A DNA stretch of 64,000 nt from Subtercola boreus (GTDB taxonomy: Bacteria > Actinomycetota > Actinomycetes > Actinomycetales > Microbacteriaceae): assembly GCF_006716115.1 (NCBI RefSeq), contig NZ_VFOO01000001.1:992001-1056000 (forward strand), in the 5' to 3' direction. The notes under the pieces were generated by a model. That model ran no database searches. It was not told where the DNA came from and worked only from the letters and a program-made list of their open reading frames with translations. Below are positions 55,867 through 64,000 of the stretch, one piece after another. Positions within the stretch are counted from its first letter, which is position 1. Each line of letters starts with the position of its first letter. Position numbers and translations under genes: made by a program.

Positions 55867-58041
55867 CTACAGGATGAAGAGCATCTCCTGGTAGGTCGGC
55901 AGCGCCCAGAGGTCGTCGGCGACGATCTCCTCGAGCGTGTCCGCCGCGGTGCGAACCGCCGCCATGGCCGGCAGCAGGGCGTTCCGGGCGTGTTCGGCCT
56001 CGGCCAGCGCCTCGTGGTGACCGTCGTCGTCGAGCGCGCTCTTCAGCACGACGAGAGCCGCGCGGAGTTCGGCGAGCGGCACGGAGACCGTCTCGAGCGT
56101 CGACGTGTCGGTCTCGACGCCGGCGGCCTTGAGCGCACCGATGTTGAGCGCGAGCTCGGTCTGGTGACGCACGGCCGCGGGAAGCACGACGGTCGTTCCG
56201 AGTTCAAGGGTCAGCCGTGCCTCGACACCGATGGTGAGCGTGTACTGCTCGAGCCCGATCTCGTACCGGCTGTGCATCTCACGGTGGTTGAAGACCTTGT
56301 ACTTCTCGAACAGGTCCATGGCGGGCTCGGTGATCAGTTCGGGCAGCGCGTCGAGCGTGGTCTTGAGGTTCGCCAGTCCACGCTTCTCGGCTTCGATCGG
56401 CCACGCGTCGGCGTAACCGTCACCGTTGAACACGACGGATCCGTGTTCGTTGATGATCTCGGTGAGGATCGTCTGCACCGCCTGGTCGAAGTCCGTTCCG
56501 TCGGCCACCGCGGCCTCGAGGTTGGTGGCGATGTAGTCGAGCGAGTCGGCCATGATCGTGTTGATCGTGGTCATCGGGCCGGCGACGGACTGCATCGAGC
56601 CCGGCGCGCGGAACTCGAACCGGTTGCCCGTGAAGGCGAACGGGCTGGTGCGGTTGCGGTCGCCCGGGTCGGTGGGCAGCACCGGCAGCGTGTCGACGCC
56701 GATGACCATCTTGCCTTTGCCCTTCGAGCTCGTGGCCGGCCCCTTGGCGATCTGTTCGAAAACGTCGGCGAGCTGGTCGCCGAGGAAGATCGAGATGATC
56801 GCCGGGGGAGCCTCGTTGGCACCGAGGCGGTGGTCGTTGGTGGCGCTGGCGACGGAAGCCCGGAGGAGACCAGCGTATTTGTGCACTGCGCGGATGACCG
56901 CCGCGCAGAAGACCAGGAACTGAGCGTTCTCGTGGGGCGTGTCGCCGGGCACGAACACGCTGCCGACCTCGGAGTTTCCGAGGCTGAAGTTCACGTGCTT
57001 ACCCGATCCGTTGACGCCCTGGAACGGCTTCTCGTGGAACAGGCACTCCATGCCATGCTTCTTGGCGATGGTCTTGAATGTCGTCATCAGCAGCTGCTGG
57101 TGGTCGGCCGCGAGGTTCGCCTTCTCGAACATCGGGGCGATCTCGAACTGGCCGGGGGCGACCTCGTTGTGGCGGGTCTTGGCGGGGATGCCGAGCTTGA
57201 AGAGCTCACGCTCGGTGTCCATCATGAAGCCGAGAACACGCTCGGGGATCGCGCCGAAGTAGTGGTCGTCGAACTCCTGGCCCTTGGGCGGCTTGGCGCC
57301 GAACAGGGTCCGTCCGGCGTTCAGCAGGTCGGGGCGAGCGAGGAAGAAGTGCCGGTCGACGAGGAAGTACTCCTGCTCAGGGCCGCAGTACGACACCACG
57401 TGCTCGGGATCCGTGTGCCCGAACAGCTTCAGCACGCGCTCGGCGTGCGTGCCCATCGCCTGCTGCGAGCGGAGCAGCGGCGTCTTGTGGTCGAGGGCCT
57501 CACCCGTCATCGACACGAAGACGGTCGGGATGCACAGGGTGTTGCCGTTCGGGTTCTCGAGCACATAGGCAGGGCTCGTGACATCCCAGCCCGTGTAGCC
57601 GCGGGCTTCGAACGTGTTGCGGAGCCCGCCGTTCGGGAAGCTGGACGCATCAGGCTCACCCTGCGTCAGGGTCTTGCCAGCGAACTCGGCGAGGGCCGTT
57701 CCGTCGCCGATCGGCTCGAAGAAGCTGTCGTGCTTCTCCGCCGTGAGACCGGTGAGCGGGTAGAAGACGTGTGCGTAGTGGGTGGCGCCCTTTTCGAGCG
57801 CCCAGTCCTTCATCGCACTTGCCACGGCGTCGGCGATGGCAGGGTCGAGCATCGCGCCGTGCTCGATGGTCGCCATGACCGACTTGTAGACCGACTTCGG
57901 CAGGCGCTTCTGCATGACGACCTGGTTGAAGACGTTCTCGCCGAAGATCTCGCCCGGCGCCTCCGAGTCGATGAAGCTGACCGCGGGAGGCACATAGGCC
58001 TCAACGTCGCGGACAGCCTGCAAACGGACCTTGTTGCTCAT
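55867..58041 (-). CDS. glnN: glutamine synthetase, type III
   Basis: A 724-aa GSIII enzyme, distinct from types I and II in size and fold context. Type III markers: the N-terminal G-E-I-F-G-E-N-V-F, then [24 protein letters not shown] and [10 protein letters not shown], plus [16 protein letters not shown] near 470. No adenylylation motif. ATG 58041 has AAGGGG 5 nt upstream; the longer frame to 58098 is not needed. Lying between RDD and DUF4191, it makes the third glutamine synthetase of the window. It may serve under other nitrogen conditions. Confidence 0.95.
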   Translation of the reverse strand: MSNKVRLQAVRDVEAYVPPAVSFIDSEAPGEIFGENVFNQVVMQKRLPKSVYKSVMATIEHGAMLDPAIADAVASAMKDWALEKGATHYAHVFYPLTGLTAEKHDSFFEPIGDGTALAEFAGKTLTQGEPDASSFPNGGLRNTFEARGYTGWDVTSPAYVLENPNGNTLCIPTVFVSMTGEALDHKTPLLRSQQAMGTHAERVLKLFGHTDPEHVVSYCGPEQEYFLVDRHFFLARPDLLNAGRTLFGAKPPKGQEFDDHYFGAIPERVLGFMMDTERELFKLGIPAKTRHNEVAPGQFEIAPMFEKANLAADHQQLLMTTFKTIAKKHGMECLFHEKPFQGVNGSGKHVNFSLGNSEVGSVFVPGDTPHENAQFLVFCAAVIRAVHKYAGLLRASVASATNDHRLGANEAPPAIISIFLGDQLADVFEQIAKGPATSSKGKGKMVIGVDTLPVLPTDPGDRNRTSPFAFTGNRFEFRAPGSMQSVAGPMTTINTIMADSLDYIATNLEAAVADGTDFDQAVQTILTEIINEHGSVVFNGDGYADAWPIEAEKRGLANLKTTLDALPELITEPAMDLFEKYKVFNHREMHSRYEIGLEQYTLTIGVEARLTLELGTTVVLPAAVRHQTELALNIGALKAAGVETDTSTLETVSVPLAELRAALVVLKSALDDDGHHEALAEAEHARNALLPAMAAVRTAADTLEEIVADDLWALPTYQEMLFIL

Positions 58042-58167
58042 GTGTACCCCTTGTGTGCGCGGAGTTCGTCCGCAGGGCGGCTGTATCCGGTGGGGCAAAT
58101 CTAGGGAGCGGTTGTCTCAGGGATGTTTCGGGCGCGTGACGGTCTGTGACAGGGTGGTGCTGGCGGG

Positions 58168-58185
58168 TCCGCGGGATTCCGCGGA
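58168..58185 (-). terminator. hairpin between DUF4191 and glnN
   Basis: TCCGCGG-GATT-CCGCGGA, a 7-bp perfect stem with a 4-nt loop, 25 bp after the DUF4191 stop on the minus strand. No T-run; a Rho-assisted or partial terminator is possible. Confidence 0.5.
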
Positions 58186-58210
58186 TGTGACCCGTCTGGG
58201 GGCCGCCGGA

Positions 58211-58933
58211 TCAGCGTCCGCGCTGGGGGCGTGCTTTCATCGGGTCGACACCCTTCGGGATCGGCAGGTTGCCCGAGCCGAGAGACGTGAGCCGGTTGCT
58301 GACGGCCAGCACCTCGGGCTTGGTCAGGTTCGGCTTGATTCGGTTGAGCTTCGCCGGGATCTTGTGGAGCGGCACCGCGTCATCGTCAGGGCCGACGGAG
58401 AGGAACGTGACCGGCACGTTCGGCAGCACCCGCAGGACCTTGCGGCGTTCGTCTTCGAGCATGCGCGTGGTGCGTGACTTCGGGCCCTCGCTGATGAGCA
58501 CCACCCCGCCCCGGCCGACGGCGCGGTAGACAGCGTCCTGCGTCTTGCCGTTGACGGCGACGGGCATCTCACTGCCCCGCCAGCTGCGCTTCAGCGAGCT
58601 GCGGAGCACAGCGCCCACAGCACCGGGCTGGCCGGCGATCTGGCCGTAGGCGGCGGCCTCGGCGCGCCTGCCGAGCACGATCAGGGCGATGAGGACGCCC
58701 GCGAGCACACCGGCGACGATCCACATGGCGATGACAAAACCGTTGCCGTCGCTCAGCAGCAGTGCGAGAACGAGGCCGATGGCCACGGGTACCAGGATGC
58801 TCAGCACCAGCAGCAGCACGATGTTTTTGTCGTACCGGCGGGTCATCTGGAAGACCTGCCACATCTGCTTGATGCGACCGTCTTCCTTCGGCTTCTTGGG
58901 AGCCTTCGGGGCTTTCTCTTTGCTGCGTGCCAT
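58211..58933 (-). CDS. DUF4191 membrane protein
   Basis: A 240-aa protein: Lys-rich start (residues 1-22), two hydrophobic helices (about 38-58 and 65-86), then a cytosolic domain with G-R-G-G-V-V-L-I-S-E-G and L-P-N-V-P-V. The family is actinobacterial (Rv2219) with unknown function. Its usual neighbours are lipA on one side and glnA1/RDD on the other; here lipA and lipB are missing next to it. ATG 58933 follows TACCAT (58940-58945, minus strand) by 6 nt: probably leaderless. Confidence 0.9.
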   Translation of the reverse strand: MARSKEKAPKAPKKPKEDGRIKQMWQVFQMTRRYDKNIVLLLVLSILVPVAIGLVLALLLSDGNGFVIAMWIVAGVLAGVLIALIVLGRRAEAAAYGQIAGQPGAVGAVLRSSLKRSWRGSEMPVAVNGKTQDAVYRAVGRGGVVLISEGPKSRTTRMLEDERRKVLRVLPNVPVTFLSVGPDDDAVPLHKIPAKLNRIKPNLTKPEVLAVSNRLTSLGSGNLPIPKGVDPMKARPQRGR

Positions 58934-59076
58934 ACGACCATGGTACCGAGTCGGAGGGTCGTCGGATGCTCGGTGGGGTGCATCTCCTCGTCCACTTGTG
59001 GCGCTGTGGGCGAACTGTCCACAGATGCTGGTATCCGGATGCCCGGCGGCACCGTGACGCAGCACGCTCGTGTTCC

Positions 59077-60558
59077 ATGACCCGTACCACCCTCGCCGCC
59101 CTTCTGGCCGAACGTGCTCCCACACCGGGGGAGGCCGTGACCGTGCTCGTCCCCGTGCTCCAGACCCTCGATGACCTGCACACGCTGGACTGCACGCACG
59201 GCGCGGTCTCCGTACGAACGGTGTTCTTCGACGACACGGGAAAGGCCACGCTCGACGGTTGGGCGAGGTGCGTCGAGCACCGGCGGGGCGAGGTGCTGGA
59301 TGCGGGGTTCCGGGCGGCGATGGTCGCGGACTGCCGTGCCTTCGTGGAACTCGCGCGGCAGGTTGTGCCGGGGGATACTGGGCCGCGCGAGGCCATGTCG
59401 CTTGGGGGCGGGAAGGTTGGGGCCGGGAGGGTTGGGGCCGGGTCGGTTGCGGCCGGGCCGGTTCCGGGAGCGAAGGCGAGGCTCCGCGCGACTCCGTTCC
59501 TCGCTGAAGAACTGGCGAGGTTGGAGCGCGGCCGGCGGGAGACCTTCGTCAGGGAGTGTGAGGATCGGCTGTTCGAGCTGGCGACGCCGGAGGCTGTGAC
59601 TCTGCCGGGATCGACCGCCGGTGATGACAGCTCCGGCGATGACAGCTCTGGCTACGACAGCTCCGGCTACGACTGGGAGTCGGAGACCGCTGGGGTGCTG
59701 GCCGGGATCACGGCCGAGGTCGACGAAGTGACCCGGGGCGACGTCGAAGCGGCGCGGCCGCGGGCGAGGCTCCGGTCATGGGTGGCTGACGTGGGTGCGG
59801 TAATACGTCGTGCCCCGGCGGCGATTGCGGCGTGGGGGCAGCTGCGGCGGGGCGAGGGGCGGCGTGTGCGTGCCCGCACCCTGCTGGTGGCAGCGGTGGT
59901 GTGTGTTGCGGCCGTTGTCGGTGCCTTGGTCAGCCTGCCGGCAGCCGGGTCGCCGGATCCCGTCGCTGCCGGGAAACAGGCACCCGCTCCGGCTTCCGCT
60001 CCGCCGACCACTCCCGAGCCGTCGGCTGGCGCCACCACCGAGGCGGACGCACTCATCGCAGGAGACGATCCGGCGGCGGCAGCGGGTGCCCTTCTGGTGC
60101 TTCGCGAGAGGTGTCTGGCGGCTCGGTCGCTCCCGTGCCTGGAACGGGTCGACCAACCGGATTCCGCCGCTCGCACGGCGGACAGGGCCGCGGTGTCGCA
60201 GAGTCCTCCGTCGCAGAGTCCCGCACAGACCGCGCCGGGCGCCTCGGCCACGGCGGGGGCACCGACCGCGCCGGGCGCATCGGCCACGGCGGGCACACCG
60301 CCCACGGCGGGCACACCGCCCTCGCCGGTGACACCGACCGCGCCCCCCGCGCCGGGCGCAGCGGGCGCTCCCGCCACAGGGCCTACACCCGAAGGTGCGG
60401 GAGCGCCGGCCCGGCGCTACCGGCTGGTCCAGGCGGTGGGAGCGTCGGCGTTGGTGGAGGTGGTCGGGGGAGGCGCCCAACGCCAACCGGCCTCGCTCCT
60501 TCTGGTGAAGGGCGAGGCCGGTTGGCGCATCAGGGAACTGTTCGGTGGTGGGCCGTGA
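59077..60558 (+). CDS. pseudokinase-like membrane protein with repeat-rich segments
   Basis: A 493-aa protein. Residues 1-160 echo a Ser/Thr kinase lobe: L-x-x-L-H-x-x-D-x-x-H-G-x-V-S near residues 30-47, where active kinases have H-R-D, so catalysis is unlikely. A charged region follows, then one membrane helix (about 268-290) and an Ala/Pro/Thr-rich outer stretch ending in a small domain (R-Y-R-L-V-Q-A-V-G, then W-R-I-R-E-L-F). Three sets of tandem repeats lie inside it (59407-59466, 59623-59673, 60232-60321). A large palindrome spans its last codons. ATG 59077 is the first start after the DUF4191 promoter. Confidence 0.75.
   Translation: MTRTTLAALLAERAPTPGEAVTVLVPVLQTLDDLHTLDCTHGAVSVRTVFFDDTGKATLDGWARCVEHRRGEVLDAGFRAAMVADCRAFVELARQVVPGDTGPREAMSLGGGKVGAGRVGAGSVAAGPVPGAKARLRATPFLAEELARLERGRRETFVRECEDRLFELATPEAVTLPGSTAGDDSSGDDSSGYDSSGYDWESETAGVLAGITAEVDEVTRGDVEAARPRARLRSWVADVGAVIRRAPAAIAAWGQLRRGEGRRVRARTLLVAAVVCVAAVVGALVSLPAAGSPDPVAAGKQAPAPASAPPTTPEPSAGATTEADALIAGDDPAAAAGALLVLRERCLAARSLPCLERVDQPDSAARTADRAAVSQSPPSQSPAQTAPGASATAGAPTAPGASATAGTPPTAGTPPSPVTPTAPPAPGAAGAPATGPTPEGAGAPARRYRLVQAVGASALVEVVGGGAQRQPASLLLVKGEAGWRIRELFGGGP
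59407..59466 (+). repeat. four 15-bp tandem units
   Basis: Units at 59407, 59422, 59437 and 59452, consensus GCCGGGAGGGTTGGG, encoding V-G-A-G-x type repeats in the pseudokinase-like protein. Confidence 0.85.
59623..59673 (+). repeat. three and a half 15-bp tandem units
   Basis: Units at 59623, 59638 and 59653 plus a partial at 59668; consensus GATGACAGCTCCGGC, encoding D-D-S-S-G repeats. Confidence 0.88.
60232..60321 (+). repeat. 36-bp duplication with an 18-bp duplicate
   Basis: A 36-bp unit at 60232-60267 is repeated at 60268-60303 with few changes. The 18-bp end of the second copy (ACGGCGGGCACACCGCCC) is repeated once more at 60304-60321. They encode an A-P-G-A-S-A-T-A-G type linker. 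Confidence 0.85.
60481..60527. terminator. strong palindrome inside the 3' end of the pseudokinase-like gene
   Basis: A perfect 16-bp arm CGCCAACCGGCCTCGC (60481-60496) matches GCGAGGCCGGTTGGCG (60512-60527). After a single unpaired T, CCTTC and GAAGG extend the stem by 5 bp around a TGGT loop. It lies 28 bp before the stop at 60556-60558 and between two converging genes, so it may act as a shared terminator despite being coding. No T-run. Confidence 0.6.
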
Positions 60559-60573
60559 GGCTCACCGGTGTCG

Positions 60574-62073
60574 TCAGATGCCGAGGACGCCCGCGAAGTT
60601 GCCCTCTTCGAGGCGGTTCTTGACCGCGACGAGGAAGCGGGCGGCGTCGGCTCCGTCGACGATGCGGTGATCGTAGCTCAGGGCCAGGTAGACCGTCGAG
60701 CGGATCGCGATCGCGTCACTGCCGTCGACCGTCACGACGACCGGCTTCTTCGCAACGATGCCGGTGCCGAGGATGGCGACCTGCGGGAGGAACACGATCG
60801 GGGTGTCGAACAGCGCGCCACGAGAACCGGTGTTGGTCAGCGTGAACGTGCCGCCACCGAGCTCGTCGGGCTTCAGCTTGTTGTCGCGGGTGCGCGCTGC
60901 GAGATCGGCGATCTCCTTGGCAAGGCCGGCGAGGTCGAGCTCGCCCGCGTTCCGCACGACGGGCGTGAGGAGACCACGCTCGGTGTCGACGGCAATGCTG
61001 ATGTTCTCGTGGTCCGGGTAGACGATCGAGTCACCGTCGATGGTGGCGTTGATGATCGGGTACGCCTTCAGGGCCTCAGCAGCAGCCAGGGCGAAGAACG
61101 GGAGGAACGACAGCTTGGTGCCGGTCTTCTCCGCGAACTGGTCCTTCACCTTGGTGCGGAAGGCGGCGACCTTGGTCACGTCGACCTCGACCACCGACGT
61201 GAGCTGGGCACTGGTCTGCATCGAGATGACGGCGCGCTCTGCGACGACCTTGCGGAGGCGTGACATCGGAACGGTCGAACCGCGGAGCGGCGACGTCTCG
61301 AGCTTCACCGGTGCGGCAGCGGCAGCGGGTGCCGAAGCAGGAGCTGCGGACGACTTCGCCTCGACGGCGGCAAGCACGTCCTCCTTGCGGATGCGGCCCC
61401 CCACGCCCGATCCGGTGACCGTGGAGAGGTCGATGCTGTTGTCGTGCGCGAGCTTACGCACGAGCGGCGTCACGTAACCGGCGTTGCTGCCCGCAGCGTC
61501 GGCGGCCGGAGCCGTTGCGGCAGGGGCCGGAGCGGCGGCGGCAGCGGCGGGGGCCTGAGCGGCAGCGGCTGCGGCAGGGGCCGGAGCGGCAGCAGCCGGA
61601 GCGGGAACTGCAGCGGGAGCAGCAGCAGCAGCCGGAGCGGGAGCAGCGGCAGCGGGCGCAGGCTCCGGAGCGGGCGCCGGTGCCGGGGCCTCGGCCTCGG
61701 TCGGGGCATCCACCGAGGGGACCTCGGCAGCGGGAGCCTCTTCGGCCGGAGCAGCCGGAGCTGCTTCTGCCGGCGCTGCCTCAGCGGGAGCGGGCTCTGC
61801 GGCGGGGACCTCGGGCTCAGCCGCGGCCGCACCCGACCCGTCGCCGATGGTGACGAGCGGAGTACCGACCTCGACGGTCTCGTCTTCCTGCACCAGGATC
61901 TGCTCGATGACGCCTGAGATCGGGGAGGGGATCTCCGTGTCGACCTTGTCGGTCGACACCTCGAGTAGGGGCTCGTCGACTTCGACGTGGTCGCCCACGT
62001 TCTTGAGCCAGCGGGTGACCGTTCCCTCGGTCACACTCTCACCGAGTGCCGGAAGGTTGACGGATTCGCTCAT
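60574..62073 (-). CDS. sucB: 2-oxoacid dehydrogenase E2 (dihydrolipoamide acyltransferase)
   Basis: E2 core of the pyruvate/2-oxoglutarate dehydrogenase complexes, 499 aa. One lipoyl domain (1-80; lipoyl-Lys K43 in T-D-K-V-D-T), a long Ala/Pro-rich linker (about 85-200), a peripheral-subunit-binding domain (V-T-P-L-V-R-K-L-A near 210) and the acyltransferase core, with catalytic His in S-Y-D-H-R-I-V-D-G. In Actinobacteria one E2 can serve pyruvate and support 2-oxoglutarate oxidation, so acyl specificity is not fixed by sequence. ATG 62073 has AGGAG 8-9 nt upstream. Directly upstream lie 14-bp tandem repeats, then lpdA. Confidence 0.94.
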   Translation of the reverse strand: MSESVNLPALGESVTEGTVTRWLKNVGDHVEVDEPLLEVSTDKVDTEIPSPISGVIEQILVQEDETVEVGTPLVTIGDGSGAAAAEPEVPAAEPAPAEAAPAEAAPAAPAEEAPAAEVPSVDAPTEAEAPAPAPAPEPAPAAAAPAPAAAAAPAAVPAPAAAAPAPAAAAAAQAPAAAAAAPAPAATAPAADAAGSNAGYVTPLVRKLAHDNSIDLSTVTGSGVGGRIRKEDVLAAVEAKSSAAPASAPAAAAAPVKLETSPLRGSTVPMSRLRKVVAERAVISMQTSAQLTSVVEVDVTKVAAFRTKVKDQFAEKTGTKLSFLPFFALAAAEALKAYPIINATIDGDSIVYPDHENISIAVDTERGLLTPVVRNAGELDLAGLAKEIADLAARTRDNKLKPDELGGGTFTLTNTGSRGALFDTPIVFLPQVAILGTGIVAKKPVVVTVDGSDAIAIRSTVYLALSYDHRIVDGADAARFLVAVKNRLEEGNFAGVLGI

Positions 62074-62098
62074 CGGTAGGTCTCCTCTTTCGCAAAAC

Positions 62099-62130
62099 GT
62101 TCAGTGCTGCGTGTTCAGTGCTGCGTGTTC
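62099..62130. repeat. 14-bp tandem repeat between lpdA and sucB
   Basis: GTTCAGTGCTGCGT at 62099-62112 and 62113-62126, with a partial third copy (GTTCAGTG). A related CAGTGTGTCAG then occurs twice 18 bp apart. It lies in the leader region of sucB and is unlike the other arrays in not being a multiple of three. Confidence 0.75.
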
Positions 62131-62198
62131 AGTGTGTCAGGTCGTGCAGTGTGTCAGTTCGTACAGGCAGGCAGTACGAGTTTAGGTGGATCGGGATG

Positions 62199-63572
62199 TC
62201 ACATCGCGTGGAGCGGTTTGCCGGCCAGGGCGAGGTGCGCCTCACCGAGGGCCTCGTTCTGCGTGGGGTGCGCGTGCACGAGCGAGGCGACGTCTTCGGG
62301 GTACGCCTCCCAGTTCACGATGAGCTGGCCCTCGCCGATGAGCTCGCCGACGCGGGCGCCGATCATGTGGATGCCGACGACGGGGCCGTCGTTCACCCGC
62401 ACGACCTTCACCGAACCGGAGGTTCCGATGATGTGGCTCTTGCCGTTGCCGGCCAGGTTGTAGTCGTAGGACGAGACCTTGTCGGCGCCGAACTTCTCGG
62501 CGGCCTTCGCCTCGGTGTAGCCCACCGACGCGACCTCGGGGTCGGAGTAGGTGACCTTGGGGATGTTGACGTCTTCGACGACCTGCGGGTTCAGACCGGC
62601 GATCTCCTCGGCGACGAAGATGCCCTGCTGGAACCCGCGGTGCGCGAGCTGGAGGCCGGGAACGATGTCGCCGACGGCGTAGACGCCCTCGAGGTTGGTC
62701 TGCAGACGCTCGTTCGTGATGACGAAGCCGCGGTCGATGGTGACGCCGGCCTCCTCGAAGCCGAGGCCCGCCGTCGACGGTCCGCGGCCCACGGCCACGA
62801 GCAGCAGGTCGGCCTCGACCGTGGTGCCGTTCTCCAGCGTCACGACGACACCCTGGTCGTTCTGGGTGACGCTCTGGAAGCGGATGCCGAGCGAGAACTC
62901 GATGCCGCGCTTGCGGTAGGCGCGCTCGAACTGCTTCGACACGGACTCCTCCTCGTTCGGAACGAGGTGGGGGAGCGCCTCGATGATCGAGACGTCGGCG
63001 CCGAACGACTTCCAGACGCTGGCGAACTCGACACCGATGACGCCGCCGCCGAGGATCGCGACCTTCTTCGGGATGTAGTCGAGCGCGAGAGCGGTCTCGC
63101 TCGTGATGACGCGACCACCGATCTCGAGGCCGGGGAGCGTGCGGGAGTAGGACCCCGTGGCGAGGACCATGTTCTTGCCGGTGTAGAGGTCGTCGCCGAC
63201 CTGCACGGTCTTCGGCGCGACGAGCTTGCCCTCACCGCGGACGACGGTGATCTTCCGGGCCTTGATCAGGCCCTCGAGGCCCTTGAACTTGCTCGTGACG
63301 ATGCCTTCGCGGTACGCGGTCACCGCAGCGATGTCGATGCCGTTGAACGTGGTGTTCACGCCGTACTTGGCGGATTCACGCGACACGTCTGCGACCTCGG
63401 CGGAGTGCAGGAGCGCTTTCGTGGGGATGCACCCGCGGTGCAGGCACGTGCCGCCGAGTTTGTCCTTCTCCACCAGTGCGACCGTGAAGCCGAGCTGCAC
63501 GGCGCGGAGGGCGGCCGCGTAGCCACCACTTCCTCCACCGAGAACGACGATGTCAAAATTGGTTTCCGACAC
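62199..63572 (-). CDS. lpdA: dihydrolipoyl dehydrogenase
   Basis: E3 flavoenzyme that reoxidises lipoamide on E2, passing electrons to NAD+. 457 aa. FAD-binding L-G-G-G-S-G-G-Y-A-A near residue 11-20, redox disulfide G-G-T-C-L-H-R-G-C-I-P (C43, C48), NAD-binding L-G-G-G-V-I-G-V-E-F near 176 and the C-terminal active-site H-A-H-P-T-Q-N-E. GTG 63572 is chosen: GGGAG lies about 8 nt upstream and M-S-E-T-N-F-D is the usual family start; the frame to 63611 is longer. It precedes sucB in the same direction. Confidence 0.95.
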   Translation of the reverse strand: MSETNFDIVVLGGGSGGYAAALRAVQLGFTVALVEKDKLGGTCLHRGCIPTKALLHSAEVADVSRESAKYGVNTTFNGIDIAAVTAYREGIVTSKFKGLEGLIKARKITVVRGEGKLVAPKTVQVGDDLYTGKNMVLATGSYSRTLPGLEIGGRVITSETALALDYIPKKVAILGGGVIGVEFASVWKSFGADVSIIEALPHLVPNEEESVSKQFERAYRKRGIEFSLGIRFQSVTQNDQGVVVTLENGTTVEADLLLVAVGRGPSTAGLGFEEAGVTIDRGFVITNERLQTNLEGVYAVGDIVPGLQLAHRGFQQGIFVAEEIAGLNPQVVEDVNIPKVTYSDPEVASVGYTEAKAAEKFGADKVSSYDYNLAGNGKSHIIGTSGSVKVVRVNDGPVVGIHMIGARVGELIGEGQLIVNWEAYPEDVASLVHAHPTQNEALGEAHLALAGKPLHAM

Positions 63573-63673
63573 TTGAGAGACTCCCTTATGCATCGAGCAT
63601 GGTGACTGCACCCGCGCCTCCGCAGGTGTCTTGACGACGAGTTATTTTTTCGCCCAACTGAGCCTACTACGAG

Positions 63674-64000
63674 TCACTCAGCGCTCATCCTTTCGGCCAG
63701 GTCGATCAGCGTGCGCACGGTCACGCCGGTCGGACCCTTGCCCGTGAAGCCGTATCCTTCCCCGCCGTTCATCGCTGGTCCCGCGATGTCGAGGTGGGTC
63801 CAGGGGATCGGCCCGCTGCCGTCGGCCTTCTGGCCGACGAACTCCCTCAGGAAGATGCCCGCGATGAGCATGCCGCCCGCCGTGTTGCCGGGCTTGATGT
63901 TCTGGAGGTCTGCGATGTCCGAGTTCAGCAGCGGCCTCAGCTCTGCGGGCAACGGCATGTGCCAGAGCGTCTCCGCCGAGGCCGCAGCCGACGCGAGCAC
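63674..64000 (-). CDS. pepA: leucyl aminopeptidase, C-terminal part (continues outside window)
   Basis: The end of a family M17 cytosol aminopeptidase. The sequence shows the C-terminal substrate region: W-H-M-P-L-P, L-L-N-S-D-I-A-D-L-x-N, G-N-T-A-G-G-M-L-I-A-G-I-F-L-R-E-F-V, then W-T-H-L-D-I-A-G-P-A. The N-terminus and most metal ligands lie beyond the right edge; no start codon belongs to it within the window (the GTG at 64000 codes an internal Val). Next to lpdA and sucB, the order matches pepB/pepA-dlaT in other Actinobacteria. Confidence 0.93.
   Translation of the reverse strand: MLASAAASAETLWHMPLPAELRPLLNSDIADLQNIKPGNTAGGMLIAGIFLREFVGQKADGSGPIPWTHLDIAGPAMNGGEGYGFTGKGPTGVTVRTLIDLAERMSAE

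Overview
The window is a 64 kb piece of the chromosome of a high-GC Gram-positive actinobacterium, most likely a member of the Microbacteriaceae. The grounds are strong G/C bias at third codon positions, frequent GTG and TTG starts, TANNNT -10 boxes placed 6-8 nt before start codons, and a core gene order that matches other Actinobacteria, including the Mycobacterium tuberculosis stretch from pepB to kasA as I remember it. I see no phage, plasmid, insertion sequence, integrase or CRISPR array. No gene-free stretch exceeds 300 bases once the RNA genes are counted.

Layout. Bases 1-7320: a histidine phosphatase cut by the left edge, a GNAT acetyltransferase, dapB (lysine/diaminopimelate), a small TPR-like membrane protein, a TIGR01777 epimerase, then a translationally coupled pair of membrane-anchored esterase and MprF-like aminoacyl-lipid synthase. 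Bases 7321-17021: leuA behind a leucine-codon leader, recO-uppS, YbaK, a DsbA/FrnE oxidoreductase, and dusB-dgt-dnaG in one direction. Bases 17040-27700: an unpaired ABC ATPase, a 2-hydroxyacid dehydrogenase, azlC-azlD, a DUF222/HNH protein with a repeat-rich tail, tRNA-Asn, def, a NIPA-like transporter, a GT4 glycosyltransferase, a tRNA with anticodon CAT, an alpha/beta hydrolase, a septum-formation-type lipoprotein and a PadR regulator. Bases 27938-36233: DUF3145, the fatty-acid operon fasR-fabD-fabH-acpP-fabF, and aceE. Bases 36432-43091: an AhpE-type peroxiredoxin, tRNA-Val, a membrane protein, an RsmC-like methyltransferase, a SatD/DUF3307-like pair, Nif3, DUF164 and the RNase P RNA. Bases 43106-64000: ppgK, map, a SPOR-like small protein, panB, nadE, glnA2-glnE, a three-repeat YbjQ-like protein, glnA1, an RDD protein, glnN (type III glutamine synthetase), DUF4191, a pseudokinase-like membrane protein, the 2-oxoacid dehydrogenase E2 and E3 genes, and the end of pepA.

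How the genes fit together. The window is mostly housekeeping: lysine, leucine, pantothenate and NAD synthesis, type II fatty-acid synthesis with its own activator, all three pyruvate dehydrogenase components (aceE, E2, lpdA), three different glutamine synthetases with their adenylyltransferase, and replication/translation genes. The accessory interest lies in four places. First, the two-gene SatD/DUF3307-like cassette has a GDEF-like motif, a C-terminal helix-turn-helix and two AT-rich dyads at its promoter. Second, the esterase/MprF-like pair resembles lipid-aminoacylation systems that carry their own hydrolase. Third, short tandem repeats of 14-18 bp, mostly 15 bp, recur at or near gene ends and in linkers. 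Fourth, many genes appear to be transcribed without a leader, including compact divergent pairs.
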